DNA of 64,000 nucleotides from Mesorhizobium ventifaucium. Lineage in GTDB: Bacteria; Pseudomonadota; Alphaproteobacteria; Rhizobiales; Rhizobiaceae. Positions 55,720 to 64,000 of the stretch are shown here, piece after piece. The notes beneath the pieces are model-generated. The model was given only the letters and a program-made list of their open reading frames with translations. It did not search any database and was not told where the DNA came from. The stretch spans positions 1 to 64,000 of the forward strand of contig NZ_CAKXZS010000012.1 in the NCBI RefSeq assembly GCF_935822925.1, in the 5' to 3' direction. Numbering within the stretch: the first letter of the stretch is position 1; every line of letters starts with the position of its first letter. A program made the position numbers and the translations under genes.

Positions 55720-56597
55720 CGCGATGCCGTCCCGAACAGACCTTGCGGCCGGAACACCAGCACCATGGCAACCAGCAGCGTGGCGATGATCTTGGCCAGC
55801 GTCGGCGAGAAGAACACCGAGATGATGCCGTCCGACAGGCCGATGAGCACGGCAGCTACGACGGTGCCGCGCAGCGAGCCGAGGCCGCCGATGATGACGA
55901 CGATGAAGGACAGGAGCAGCGGGTCCTGTCCCATCAGATAATGCGCCTGGCTGATCGGCACGATCAGCACCGCGGCCACCGCCGCCAGCATGGCGCCGAG
56001 CGCGAAGACGCCGGCATAGACGCGGTCGACCGGTATGCCGAAAGCCTGCGCCGTCTCGCTGTCATATTGCGTGGCGCGCATGACGAGGCCGATTTTCGTA
56101 CGGGTCAGCACGAACCAGGTCGCCACCAGCAGAAGCGCGGATGCGGCGATGATCCACAGCTTGTAGCCGGAATAGCCGAACCACGGCAAAAGGATGCGGT
56201 AGCTGAAGGGCGGCTCCACCGGCCGTGCCTCCGGACCGTAGAAGGTCAGCGCCAGTTGCTGGATGATGTAGAGCATGCCGATGGTGGCGACGATGGTGGC
56301 TTCCGGATTGTAATTCAGCCGGCGCAGCACCAGCCGTTCGGAGACCAGCGCGATCAGGCCGACGATCAGCGGCGCCAGCACCAGCGCCGCCAGGAAGCCG
56401 AGCGCCGGATGGCCTGATATCGCCGTGGAGATCGCCCAGGCAAGCACCGCGCCGAGCATGAAGAACTCGCCATGGGCGACATTGACGACGCGCATGACGC
56501 CGAACACCAGCGACAGGCCGAGCGCCGTCAGCGCCAGTACGGCGGAGGTGACGAGGCCTTCGAGGGCAGCGAGGAGAAGGTGAGGTCCGAAGTGCAT
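55716..56597 (-). CDS. Branched-chain-type ABC transporter permease (LivH-like)
   Basis: 293 residues with about eight helices: [21 protein letters not shown] at the start and the contact loop [23 protein letters not shown] near 190. It is separated from the binding-protein gene by a 183-base repeat element, while the other permease/ATPase genes overlap. Confidence 0.93.
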   Translation of the reverse strand: MHFGPHLLLAALEGLVTSAVLALTALGLSLVFGVMRVVNVAHGEFFMLGAVLAWAISTAISGHPALGFLAALVLAPLIVGLIALVSERLVLRRLNYNPEATIVATIGMLYIIQQLALTFYGPEARPVEPPFSYRILLPWFGYSGYKLWIIAASALLLVATWFVLTRTKIGLVMRATQYDSETAQAFGIPVDRVYAGVFALGAMLAAVAAVLIVPISQAHYLMGQDPLLLSFIVVIIGGLGSLRGTVVAAVLIGLSDGIISVFFSPTLAKIIATLLVAMVLVFRPQGLFGTASR

Positions 56598-56619
56598 CGG
56601 CTAAGCACCAGCGGGTGCG

Positions 56620-56802
56620 CGAAGCACCCCCCTCTGGCCTGCCCTCTTTGCCAAGACTTGGCATCTCCCCCTCAAGGGGGGAGAGTGCCTGTCATGACTG
56701 CTTTCGCCAATCACCAAAGACAGTGAGTGGCCGCCTTCGCACGAACTACCAATCTCCCCCCTTGAGGGGGAGATGTCCGGCAGGACAGAGGGGGGTGCTT
56801 CG
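56620..56802. repeat. 183-base inverted-repeat element (family B, copy 1)
   Basis: Perfect 16-base terminal inverted repeats, CGAAGCACCCCCCTCT (56620-56635) and AGAGGGGGGTGCTTCG (56787-56802). Inside are ATCTCCCCCTCAAGGGGGGAG and CTCCCCCCTTGAGGGGGAGA type hairpins. It lies within the ABC operon between the binding protein and permease genes and could hold back transcription or protect the upstream mRNA. Confidence 0.87.
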
Positions 56803-56829
56803 AAGCGCACTGTGCTTACTGAACCAAGC

Positions 56830-58134
56830 TCACAGCGGCTGGGTCGTGTAATCCCCTTCCGGCTCGTAGAGGCCGTCCTCGATCTTGGTCTTGTGGACGA
56901 CGTTCAGCCGGCCGCCTTCGACCTTGGAGATGTTCTGGATGCCAAAACACTGGTGGATCTTGCCGTTGAAGGTCTTCGGCCCCTGCGGATGTTCGGGGCC
57001 TTCGGCGAACTCGGTCAAAGCCTCGGTCGCCTCGACCAGCTTGGCGCGGTCTTCCGGACCCTTGTAGCCGGCATCCTCCATCGCCTTCTTGACGACATAG
57101 AGCGTTTCCCAGCAGCCGAACATGTGCGCGGCGGTAGAGACGTCCTTCGGATCGCCGACGGCGGCACCGTTGTCGTCGATGCCGACGGCGGCGCGATAGG
57201 CCTTCTGCGCAGCGGAATCATCTGTTTGCGCGTAGCGCGGCGAACCCTCCCAGAAATGGCTGCCGTCGAGGAATTCGAGGCCGGGGCTGTTGATGTCGGT
57301 GGCTTCGAGCGAATCGATGAAGCCGAACAGCTGCGGCCGGCTGGAGCCGTAGAACTCGCCGAGTTCCTTGACGAAGGTGAGCACCGCCGGCCCGACCATG
57401 ACGTGGTAGATCACCTCGGTTTCGGCCGGGATCTGCGGGAAATATTTGGTGAAGGACGATTCCGTCGGCGGGATGGCGATCTGGGCGATCACCTCGGCGC
57501 CCTGCGCCTTCAGCGCCGGCGGCAGGTAATCGCGATGGTCGTAGCCGAAGGCAAAATCGGGGAATATCTGCGTCACCTTCTTGCCGGCATTCGCCGCGAT
57601 CCACGGCGCCATCGCCTGGATCTGGCTCTTCACGTCGGTGATGCCGGGCTGGAAGACGTAGCGGTTGAGCTTGGTCGAGGCGACGTGGTGGCCTTCGCTG
57701 ACGACAAAATAGGGCATCTTGGCCTCGCCGGCGGCCGGCGCCGAGCCGATGACGACATGCGAAAACAGCGTGCCGTAGACAATGTCGGTCTTGTGCTGGG
57801 TGGCGAACTTGCCGACCACTTCGGCGCCGCGGCCGGGATCGGTGCCGTCATCCTCGATGATCACCTCGACCGGCCGGCCGTTGATGCCGCCGGCTTCGTT
57901 GATCGCCTTGACCGCGGCGGCGGTGGTCCTGTCGTACCAGCGGCCGTAGGCGGCGCCGATGCCGGTGCGGTGGCACTGGAAGCCGATCTTTATCGGCGCC
58001 GAGCTTTGCGCCTGGCTGTAGCGGACGAACCCGGGCGCGACGGCGAGACCGGCGCCTGCGGCCAGCCCCTTCAGCGTGGTGCGGCGGGTGAGACCGGTTC
58101 TGGAGAGATCGAAAAACCCATTCTTGTCAGTCAC
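56830..58134 (-). CDS. ABC transporter substrate-binding protein with Tat signal (LivJ/K superfamily)
   Basis: 434 residues from a GTG at 58134 with AAGGGGA seven bases before it. A twin-arginine leader (TRRTTLKGLAAGAGLAV) indicates folded export. The mature part is a type I periplasmic-binding protein: AVKAINEAGGINGRPVEVI, YGTLFSHVVIGSAPAAGEAK and MFGCWETLYVVKKAMEDAG. Its subgroup resembles binders of amides, urea or aromatic acids more than plain Leu/Ile/Val. It lies near niacin genes, so a pyridine carboxylate or amide is a reasonable guess. Confidence 0.9.
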   Translation of the reverse strand: MTDKNGFFDLSRTGLTRRTTLKGLAAGAGLAVAPGFVRYSQAQSSAPIKIGFQCHRTGIGAAYGRWYDRTTAAAVKAINEAGGINGRPVEVIIEDDGTDPGRGAEVVGKFATQHKTDIVYGTLFSHVVIGSAPAAGEAKMPYFVVSEGHHVASTKLNRYVFQPGITDVKSQIQAMAPWIAANAGKKVTQIFPDFAFGYDHRDYLPPALKAQGAEVIAQIAIPPTESSFTKYFPQIPAETEVIYHVMVGPAVLTFVKELGEFYGSSRPQLFGFIDSLEATDINSPGLEFLDGSHFWEGSPRYAQTDDSAAQKAYRAAVGIDDNGAAVGDPKDVSTAAHMFGCWETLYVVKKAMEDAGYKGPEDRAKLVEATEALTEFAEGPEHPQGPKTFNGKIHQCFGIQNISKVEGGRLNVVHKTKIEDGLYEPEGDYTTQPL

Positions 58135-58302
58135 GGCAGTTCCCCTTGTTTTTGAGTTTTGACCAATGGCTGTAGCGAGGCGAGCCACTCCTGGTAAGAG
58201 CGCCGAAAATTGCATGTGTACAAACTAAATCATCAAAGCCCTGACGTGGCAAGCGAGCTTTCCCCTGGGGATCAATCGGCGCCATCGAAGCCGGGCTTTG
58301 TC

Positions 58303-59745
58303 TCATCCGACCGAAGGCGTGGCAAGCAACCACAGGCCGAAGACCGTATAGGCGATCATCAGCACGGTGAGCGGAAACTGGCTGAGCGCGGCGCCGGCGG
58401 GACGCGGGTGCAATCGCCAGGCGAGGCCATGCGCAACGAGCACGGCGAGGATGTGGCCAATGATGATGACGCCGGCCTGGATATTCCACAGCCACCATGC
58501 CGAGCCGGCGCCGGCGGCGACGCCGGCTTCGATCTGCATGTCGGCGGTGCCGAACACGTTCCAGCCCAGCGCGAACGGGTCGGAAAGCGCAGCCACCGCA
58601 TATTGGCCGTCGATAAGCAGCGACGTCAGATAGTGCGCAGCATGATAGGCGAGCGCGATCGGCACGATCGACCAGACCAGCAGCCCTGCGGCCTGACCGA
58701 GGGAATGCCGGCTGCCGGCAAGATGCTGGCCAAGGACAATGGCAAGGATGAACGCGGCTGCAAGCAACACGAACGTCAGCACGAGCCCGAAGGTGCCGAC
58801 GCCGATCACCGCCGTGCGGCCCGGAAAGTCCAGCGGATTGATGCCGAACAGGCCGAGCCAAAAGAAGGTTTTCGACAGGCCGTCGAAAGACACCGACGAC
58901 AGCGCGAGCAGCAGGAAAGCAATGCCACTGAGCGACAGCGGCGCGGCATTGCCGAGCTTGGCGCCCGGCCAGCACAGACTGAGCCGGCTACCTTCATTGC
59001 GCTCGACTTCAATGCGCTCGACTTCATTGCGCTCGCCTTCATTGCGCTCAAGCAGGGCGAATCGCGCCACCATGGCGAGGAAGACGGTCAGGAACTCACT
59101 GCGCCGGCTCCAGTCGCGGTAGCCGAACACCAGCATGGCGGCAAAACTCAGCAGCCAATAAAGGCCGGCGGCCCAGGCGAGCCGCGCCGGGTCGTCGGGC
59201 GCCGGGTCGATCAACTCGAACCAGGCGAAGGCGAAGAACAGCACGAAAGCCGGCCAGCAGCCGAGCCACGCAGGCGGTCGCCATGTCTTGCGATTGACGA
59301 TCTTGCGCTTGCCGAACAGGCGGGAAACGACACGCCAGGGCCCGTACCAGGGGTTCAGCCATGACCAGAGATTGCCGAACAGCCCCTGCAGCAGAACCAG
59401 CCCAACCCAGAGCAGCGTCCAGATCGCCAGGGGAAGCGGGTTGGAGAGCGGATCACGGCTGCCGAACAGGCCGGCCGCAACCAGAATTGCAAAGCCGGCA
59501 AAGGATATCAGGCTGACGACAGTTCGTGCGCCGTCGCCGAATGCGAAAAGCGGCAAGCGCCGCCGCCAGAAGCGGTCGGGAAAGTCTGACGGCAGCAGTG
59601 CCAGGACAAGGAAACTGGCGGCGACCGCGAGCGCGCCGCCGGCGACGTAGTAGCCGGTGGGCAGAAGCAGGACGTGGCCGCGATCGGAGGCATGGGCGAA
59701 GGCGGGGGTGGGCAACAGGAGGGCCAACGAAGTCGCAAAGGGCAT
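58303..59745 (-). CDS. Uncharacterised polytopic membrane protein
   Basis: 480 residues from the ATG at 59745; the open frame further upstream runs through a repeat element. A signal-like start (LALLLPTPAFAHASDRG) leads to HVLLLPTGYYVAGG and about ten helices. A stretch of four ERNEx-type pentads lies near residue 235. Conserved-looking segments are WSWLNPWYGPWR and YHAAHYLTSLLIDGQY with paired His. Similar rhizobial proteins are sometimes called fenitrothion hydrolase; I would not rely on that name. Confidence 0.75.
   Translation of the reverse strand: MPFATSLALLLPTPAFAHASDRGHVLLLPTGYYVAGGALAVAASFLVLALLPSDFPDRFWRRRLPLFAFGDGARTVVSLISFAGFAILVAAGLFGSRDPLSNPLPLAIWTLLWVGLVLLQGLFGNLWSWLNPWYGPWRVVSRLFGKRKIVNRKTWRPPAWLGCWPAFVLFFAFAWFELIDPAPDDPARLAWAAGLYWLLSFAAMLVFGYRDWSRRSEFLTVFLAMVARFALLERNEGERNEVERIEVERNEGSRLSLCWPGAKLGNAAPLSLSGIAFLLLALSSVSFDGLSKTFFWLGLFGINPLDFPGRTAVIGVGTFGLVLTFVLLAAAFILAIVLGQHLAGSRHSLGQAAGLLVWSIVPIALAYHAAHYLTSLLIDGQYAVAALSDPFALGWNVFGTADMQIEAGVAAGAGSAWWLWNIQAGVIIIGHILAVLVAHGLAWRLHPRPAGAALSQFPLTVLMIAYTVFGLWLLATPSVG
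58991..59050 (-). repeat. Four tandem 15-base coding repeats (ERNEx pentads)
   Basis: Units CCTTCATTGCGCTCG, ACTTCAATGCGCTCG, ACTTCATTGCGCTCG and CCTTCATTGCGCTCA (plus strand) encode ERNEG, ERNEV, ERIEV and ERNEG in a loop of the membrane protein. Copy number likely differs between strains. Confidence 0.85.
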
Positions 59746-59774
59746 TGCTATTGCCAAGCGGCAGCGCTCTACGG

Positions 59775-59948
59775 CGCCCCCCTCTGTCCTGCCGGACATC
59801 TCCCCCACTTGGGGGGAGATCGGCAGTTCGCTCGATCGGCGCCTTCCATGCGACGTTGGCGATTGGCGAAGCTGTAGATGACGGCCAATCTTCCCCCTCG
59901 TGGGGGAGATGCCAAGTGGTGGCAAAGAGGGCAGGACAGAGGGGGGCG
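59775..59948. repeat. 174-base inverted-repeat element (family B, copy 2)
   Basis: Perfect 19-base terminal inverted repeats, CGCCCCCCTCTGTCCTGCC (59775-59793) and its complement at 59930-59948. Inner CATCTCCCCCACTTGGGGGGAG hairpin. It shares the CCCCCCTCTG..CTGCC end with the 56.6-kb copy. It lies between pncB and the membrane-protein gene. Confidence 0.87.
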
Positions 59949-59985
59949 CGACGGAACTCATGCTATCCCAAGAGTTCCCTCACCC

Positions 59986-61290
59986 TCACACCTTGACCAG
60001 CTGCTCCACGCGGTCTTTCTCGCCGAATATGCGCAAATAGCGCTCGATCTCTTGTTCGTCGCCGGTGGCTTTGGCGGGATTGTCGGAGAGCTTGACCGCC
60101 GGGCGGCCATTGGCCTCGGTGACCTTGCAGACCAGCGAGATGGCGTCGAGCCGGTTGGTTTTGGTCGGCGCGCAGCCTTCGAAATCATTGGTCAGGTTGG
60201 TGCCCCAGCCGAAGGACATGCGCACCTTGCCGCGGAAGTGACGGTAGGTTTCCTCGATGGTCTCGACCTCGAGCCCGTCGGAGAAGATGAGCAGCTTCTG
60301 CCTGGGGTCCTTGCCCTTTTCACGCCACCAGGCAAGGATCTTCTCGCCGCCCTCGATCGGTGGCGCGCTGTCGGGGCGAAAGCCGGTCCAGTCGGCGACC
60401 CAATCCGGCGCATCGCGCAGAAACGAGGCGGTGCCGAAAGCATCGGGCAGCACGATCAGCAGATTACCGCCATAGTAGCGCTGCCAGTCCTGCAGCACCT
60501 TGTAGGGCGACTGCTTCAACTCCTTTTCGGAGTTGGCGAGGGCGGCAAGCACCATCGGCAGTTCATGCGCGTTGGTGCCGAGCGCCTCGAGGTCGTTGTC
60601 CATGGCGAGCAGCACGTTGGAGGTGCCGGTGAACGCCTCGCCGATGCCTTCCTTCAGTGCTTCGACGCACCAGCGCTGCCACAGGAAGGAATGGCGGCGG
60701 CGGGTGCCGAAATCCGAAATGCGGATATCCGGCAGTGCTTTCAGCCGCTCGGTCTTGGCCCACATCTTGGCCTTGGCGCGAGCATAGAGCACGTCGAGCG
60801 CGAATGGCCCGAACGCCCGCATGGCCGCGCGAGATCGAAGTTCGTTGATAATTGCCAGCGCCGGGATCTCCCACAGCGTCGTGTACATCCACGGACCGCT
60901 GAAAGTGAGCTCGTACTGGCCGTCGCGCTTGGAAAGCTCGTATTCCGGCAGCTGGAAATTCTCGAGCCAGGCGAGGAATTCCGGTTCGAATATCTGCTTG
61001 CGGCCATAAAAGGTGTTGCCGCCAAGCCAGATCATCTCTTTCTTCGAGAAGCGCAAGGTGCGGGCATGGTCGAGCTGATCGCGCAATTCCGCCTCTTCGA
61101 TCTCCTCGGCAAGGCGAACCGAGGTGGTGCGGTTGATCAGCGAGAAGGTGGTGTCGATCTTGGGATACATGCCCCAGATCATCTGCAGCATCAGCAGCTT
61201 GTAGAAATCGGTGTCGAGCAGGCTGCGGACGATGGGGTCGAGCTTCCAGGTGTGGTTGTAGACGCGCCGCGCTATATCGGTCTTGGTCAT
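59986..61290 (-). CDS. pncB: Nicotinate phosphoribosyltransferase
   Basis: 434 residues from the ATG at 61290, the usual length. Motifs: [16 protein letters not shown] at the start, [15 protein letters not shown] with the phosphorylatable His, [10 protein letters not shown], and [18 protein letters not shown] for phosphate binding. It makes nicotinate mononucleotide in the Preiss-Handler route to NAD. With pncA 8 kb away it completes nicotinamide salvage. Confidence 0.96.
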   Translation of the reverse strand: MTKTDIARRVYNHTWKLDPIVRSLLDTDFYKLLMLQMIWGMYPKIDTTFSLINRTTSVRLAEEIEEAELRDQLDHARTLRFSKKEMIWLGGNTFYGRKQIFEPEFLAWLENFQLPEYELSKRDGQYELTFSGPWMYTTLWEIPALAIINELRSRAAMRAFGPFALDVLYARAKAKMWAKTERLKALPDIRISDFGTRRRHSFLWQRWCVEALKEGIGEAFTGTSNVLLAMDNDLEALGTNAHELPMVLAALANSEKELKQSPYKVLQDWQRYYGGNLLIVLPDAFGTASFLRDAPDWVADWTGFRPDSAPPIEGGEKILAWWREKGKDPRQKLLIFSDGLEVETIEETYRHFRGKVRMSFGWGTNLTNDFEGCAPTKTNRLDAISLVCKVTEANGRPAVKLSDNPAKATGDEQEIERYLRIFGEKDRVEQLVKV

Positions 61291-61426
61291 GTCTCGATGC
61301 CGCCTTCGCTGCTCGCTCCCTGAAATGCCTCTTAGCATTGAATTTTTGAAAGCGCCTCCCGCTTTGCGGGCTGGCCCGACAAAAAGCAAAGCGTGCGGCA
61401 AGCGCGCTGCTTCGGCTGCTGCAGCC

Positions 61427-62401
61427 TCAGGGCGCGGTCTTGGCGCCGATCACTCTCAGCGCCGGACGCTTCCTGCGAATGCCGATGCGGCCCGCCACCG
61501 GCGCATCGGCGCGGCCGTCGGCCTGCTCTTTTTCGGCAAACAGCCAGTCGATGAACAGCTGCACGATCGGCGCCGACCTCATCTCGTTACGGCAGACGAC
61601 ATAGAAATCGTCGACCGCCGGCACCGACAGGCTGAACGGCGCGACCAGCAGTCCCCTGGCAAGCAGTCCGCTTGCTGTCACCGTATCGCCCAGCGCCACG
61701 CCATGGCCGTGGACCGCCGCCTCGCTCGCCATGCGCGCGTCGCCGAGATGGTGGCGGCGGCCGCGCTCCAGATCCAGCGCATCGGCGGCGGCCAGCCAGG
61801 TGTGCCATTCGCGGCCGTCGTCGCCGTGCAGGAAGACGTGATCGGCGAGATCGCGCACGGTGCGGATCGGACGGTTGTTGATCAGCGTCGGGCTGACCAC
61901 CGGGAACAGCTCGAGGCCCGACCATTTGCGCATCCAGCAATCGGTCCAGCTGCCGTCGCCATAATGCACGCAGATATCGATATGCGGCGCGCGGACGTCC
62001 CTGGCGTCATTGGACGGGATCAGCGTCAGCCTGATGTCGGGGTATTGCGAGGTGAAGCTGCCGAGCCGCGGGATCATCCACAGCAACAGCAGTGCCGGCA
62101 CGCAGGACACCGACAACGCACCGGTGCTCGCCGGCCTCGTCATGCGCTGCGTGGCGGCGGCGATGCCGTCGAAGGCGGTCGACACCGCCGGCAGCAATTC
62201 GGCGCCGTGCGGCGTCAGCTTCACCCGCTGGCCGGCGCGCTCGAACAGCTTGACGCCAAGCGACTGTTCGAGCGCCTTGATCTGATGGCTGATGGCGCCG
62301 TGGGTGACGTTGAGCTCAGCCGCCGCCTTGGTCAGCGAGGCATGGCGCGCCGTCGCCTCGAAGGCCCGCAATGGATTCAGGGGAGGCAGACGCTTGGCCA
62401 T
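61427..62401 (-). CDS. LysR-family regulator (GcvA-like)
   Basis: 324 residues from the ATG at 62401. The helix-turn-helix is [42 protein letters not shown]. The effector domain has [16 protein letters not shown] and [15 protein letters not shown]. It is divergent from the agmatinase-family gene (228 bases between starts) and probably controls it and the following ABC transporter. Confidence 0.92.
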   Translation of the reverse strand: MAKRLPPLNPLRAFEATARHASLTKAAAELNVTHGAISHQIKALEQSLGVKLFERAGQRVKLTPHGAELLPAVSTAFDGIAAATQRMTRPASTGALSVSCVPALLLLWMIPRLGSFTSQYPDIRLTLIPSNDARDVRAPHIDICVHYGDGSWTDCWMRKWSGLELFPVVSPTLINNRPIRTVRDLADHVFLHGDDGREWHTWLAAADALDLERGRRHHLGDARMASEAAVHGHGVALGDTVTASGLLARGLLVAPFSLSVPAVDDFYVVCRNEMRSAPIVQLFIDWLFAEKEQADGRADAPVAGRIGIRRKRPALRVIGAKTAP

Positions 62402-62629
62402 CGGAGCCTCAAAGGAGCACGACCCCCGGAAGTGCAACCCCGGTTTTCGGATAAGATCGTGCTCGACATTAATGTGAGATTTTCTCACAGCAAAGACCCT
62501 AACAATATCAATTGATTTTTCAATGCAGCTGCAAGACACTTTGGGCCGTACAGCATCAAGACGTGAAATCCGCAGGCAGCCGGCGCGGCCGTCATTGATG
62601 GCCGCCTGCACCAGCCATGGAGGACCGAC

Positions 62630-63691
62630 ATGGGTTATGATCGCGGCAAGCTCGAAGCGTTGCGCCGCAAATATGGCGAAAGCCATGGCGGCGAGATATT
62701 CGACCCAAATTTCCGGCGTGTCGCCGACAAGATCTTCTCCAAGAGCGGCACGCGGCTGGCGCCCTATTCCGGCATCCCTGCCTTCCTCAGCGCGCCTTAC
62801 CGGGAAATCGCCGTCGACAATCCTGATTTCGGCGATCTGCAGGTGGCGATGATCGGCGTGCCGATGGACCTTGGCGTGACCAATCGGCCGGGCGCCCGCT
62901 TCGGGCCAAGGGCACTGCGCGCCATCGAGCGCATCGGCCCCTACAACCATGTGCTGGAATGTGCACCGACGCATGAGCTGAAGGTGGCCGACATCGGTGA
63001 TGTGCCGTTCCAGAGCCGTTACCGGCTGGAGACCAGCCATGACGACATCGAGCGCCGGACGAACCAGATCGTCGATGCCGGCGTCGTCCCGCTTTCGGTC
63101 GGCGGCGATCATTCGATCAGCCACCCGATCCTGAAGGCTGTCGGCAAAAAAGCGCCGGTCGGCATGATCCATATCGACGCCCACTGCGACACCAGCGGCC
63201 TGTTCGACATGACCAAGTTCCACCATGGCGGTCCGTTCCGCAACGCGGTGCTGGACGGCGTGCTCGACCCGTCGCGCACCATCCAGATCGGCATCCGCGG
63301 CTCGGCCGAATATCTGTGGGAGTTCACCTATGAATCCGGCATGACCGTCGTGCATGCCGAGGAGGTGACCGGGCTCGGTATGCCCGCCATCATCGAGAAG
63401 GCGCGCAGAATAGTCGGCGATGGCCCGACCTATGTGTCCTTTGATATCGACAGCATCGACCCGGCCTTCGCGCCCGGCACCGGCACGCCGGAAGTCGGCG
63501 GGCTGACGACGCGGGAAGTGCTTGAACTGCTGCGCGGCCTGAAGGGCCTCAACATCGTCGGCGGCGACGTCGTCGAGGTGGCGCCGCAATATGACGCGAC
63601 CACCAACACCGCACATGCCGGCGCGCAGGTGCTGTTCGAGATCCTCAGCCTGATGGTGTTCAGCCCGGCGATCTCAGGCAAGCGAGCCTGA
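62630..63691 (+). CDS. speB: Agmatinase/ureohydrolase family protein
   Basis: 353 residues. The two-manganese site is intact: GGDHSISHPIL, HIDAHCDTSG and SFDIDSIDPAFAPGTGTPE. It hydrolyses a guanidino compound to urea. Agmatine is the default; guanidinobutyrate, guanidinopropionate or guanidinoacetate are alternatives because the N-terminal substrate loop is long and an amino-acid ABC binding protein follows 89 bases later. The ATG at 62630 lies after ATGGAGGACCGAC, giving GGAGG. Confidence 0.9.
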   Translation: MGYDRGKLEALRRKYGESHGGEIFDPNFRRVADKIFSKSGTRLAPYSGIPAFLSAPYREIAVDNPDFGDLQVAMIGVPMDLGVTNRPGARFGPRALRAIERIGPYNHVLECAPTHELKVADIGDVPFQSRYRLETSHDDIERRTNQIVDAGVVPLSVGGDHSISHPILKAVGKKAPVGMIHIDAHCDTSGLFDMTKFHHGGPFRNAVLDGVLDPSRTIQIGIRGSAEYLWEFTYESGMTVVHAEEVTGLGMPAIIEKARRIVGDGPTYVSFDIDSIDPAFAPGTGTPEVGGLTTREVLELLRGLKGLNIVGGDVVEVAPQYDATTNTAHAGAQVLFEILSLMVFSPAISGKRA

Positions 63692-63780
63692 CGCATCAGA
63701 CCAAGAAGTTCCAAGGCGACCGCCGCGCTGGAGCCGGCGGCCGCATTCAAACAAAACAAGCTTCCAGCAGGGGAACGACA

Positions 63781-64000
63781 ATGACACTTCACATGAAGCT
63801 CAAATCATCCATCGCAGCCGTGCTGATGCTCGCCGGCCTCGGTCTTGCCACCCAGGCCGCCAATGCCGACGCGCTCGACGACATCACCAAGGCCGGCGCG
63901 ATCAATGTCGGCATTTTCTCCGACTTTCCGCCCTTCTCCTCGGCCAGTGCCGATATGAGCATCAAGGGCTATGACATCGACGTGGCGCAGTTCATCGCCG
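63781..64000 (+). CDS. Amino-acid-type ABC transporter substrate-binding protein (5' part)
   Basis: The first 73 codons are present; the gene runs off the window. A signal peptide of about 30 residues ends AANADA, followed by the start of a type II binding domain, LDDITKAGAINVGIFSDFPPFSS and GYDIDVAQFIA. It follows the agmatinase-family gene on the same strand and may bind the guanidino compound or amino acid that enzyme uses. Confidence 0.85.
   Translation, partial: MTLHMKLKSSIAAVLMLAGLGLATQAANADALDDITKAGAINVGIFSDFPPFSSASADMSIKGYDIDVAQFIA

Noticed and set aside
58200..58230. Operator TTGTACACATGCAA upstream of the ABC binding-protein gene
   Set aside because: The arms pair only partly and no local GntR-type regulator gene supports it, so it is not listed as a feature.

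Overview
The window looks like a chromosomal segment of a high-GC alphaproteobacterium of the Hyphomicrobiales, most likely Mesorhizobium or a close Phyllobacteriaceae relative. The evidence is the rpmH-rnpA-yidC-yihA-argB-dapD-dapE-truA-fmt-def-rmuC order, strongly G/C-ending codons, TTG and GTG starts, and small intergenic inverted-repeat elements of a kind common in mesorhizobia. This assignment comes from gene content and order; no search was run.

Left part (1-29 kb): a tRNA-Arg(ACG) and an orphan sensor kinase precede the housekeeping backbone: ribosomal protein L34, RNase P protein, YidC, EngB, acetylglutamate kinase, DapD, DapE, TruA, Fmt, Def and RmuC. This backbone is interrupted by accessory modules. 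They are a TetR-controlled EmrAB-type efflux pump with two visible operators; a Tat-exported MsrB; an ECF sigma / anti-sigma / fasciclin set; an amidase; an Lrp-phhA divergon; two diguanylate cyclases; a LOG protein; and a HAD nucleotidase.

Middle part (29-43 kb): a c-type-heme-like receptor adenylate cyclase lies beside an IS5-type transposase remnant. It is followed by a transglutaminase-like protein, a guanidinium exporter (Gdx/SugE) under a guanidine-II (mini-ykkC) riboswitch, two luciferase-like flavin monooxygenases, an AI-2E/PerM transporter, and a LacI-controlled sugar ABC transporter with operators.

Right part (43-64 kb): a tightly overlapping six-gene operon encodes a molybdenum hydroxylase (FAD subunit plus a fused 2Fe-2S/Mo subunit), a 6-hydroxynicotinate-reductase-like protein, UPF0280, a DUF1185 'amino acid synthesis' protein and a MarR regulator. 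It has a recognisable promoter/operator and unusual tandem repeats around its start sites. Nicotinamidase (pncA), a NhaD-like antiporter, a branched-chain-type ABC importer, an uncharacterised polytopic membrane protein and nicotinate phosphoribosyltransferase (pncB) follow. The suggestion is a locus for uptake, salvage and reductive breakdown of nicotinate or a related N-heterocycle. The window ends with a LysR regulator divergent from an agmatinase-family gene and the start of an amino-acid ABC binding protein.

The most interesting points are the N-heterocycle operon with two genes of unknown role, a dispersed repeat translated in frame as the linker of its fused subunit, repeated Shine-Dalgarno-like units before its first gene, the heme-cyclase, the guanidine riboswitch, and the sigma/anti-sigma/fasciclin module.
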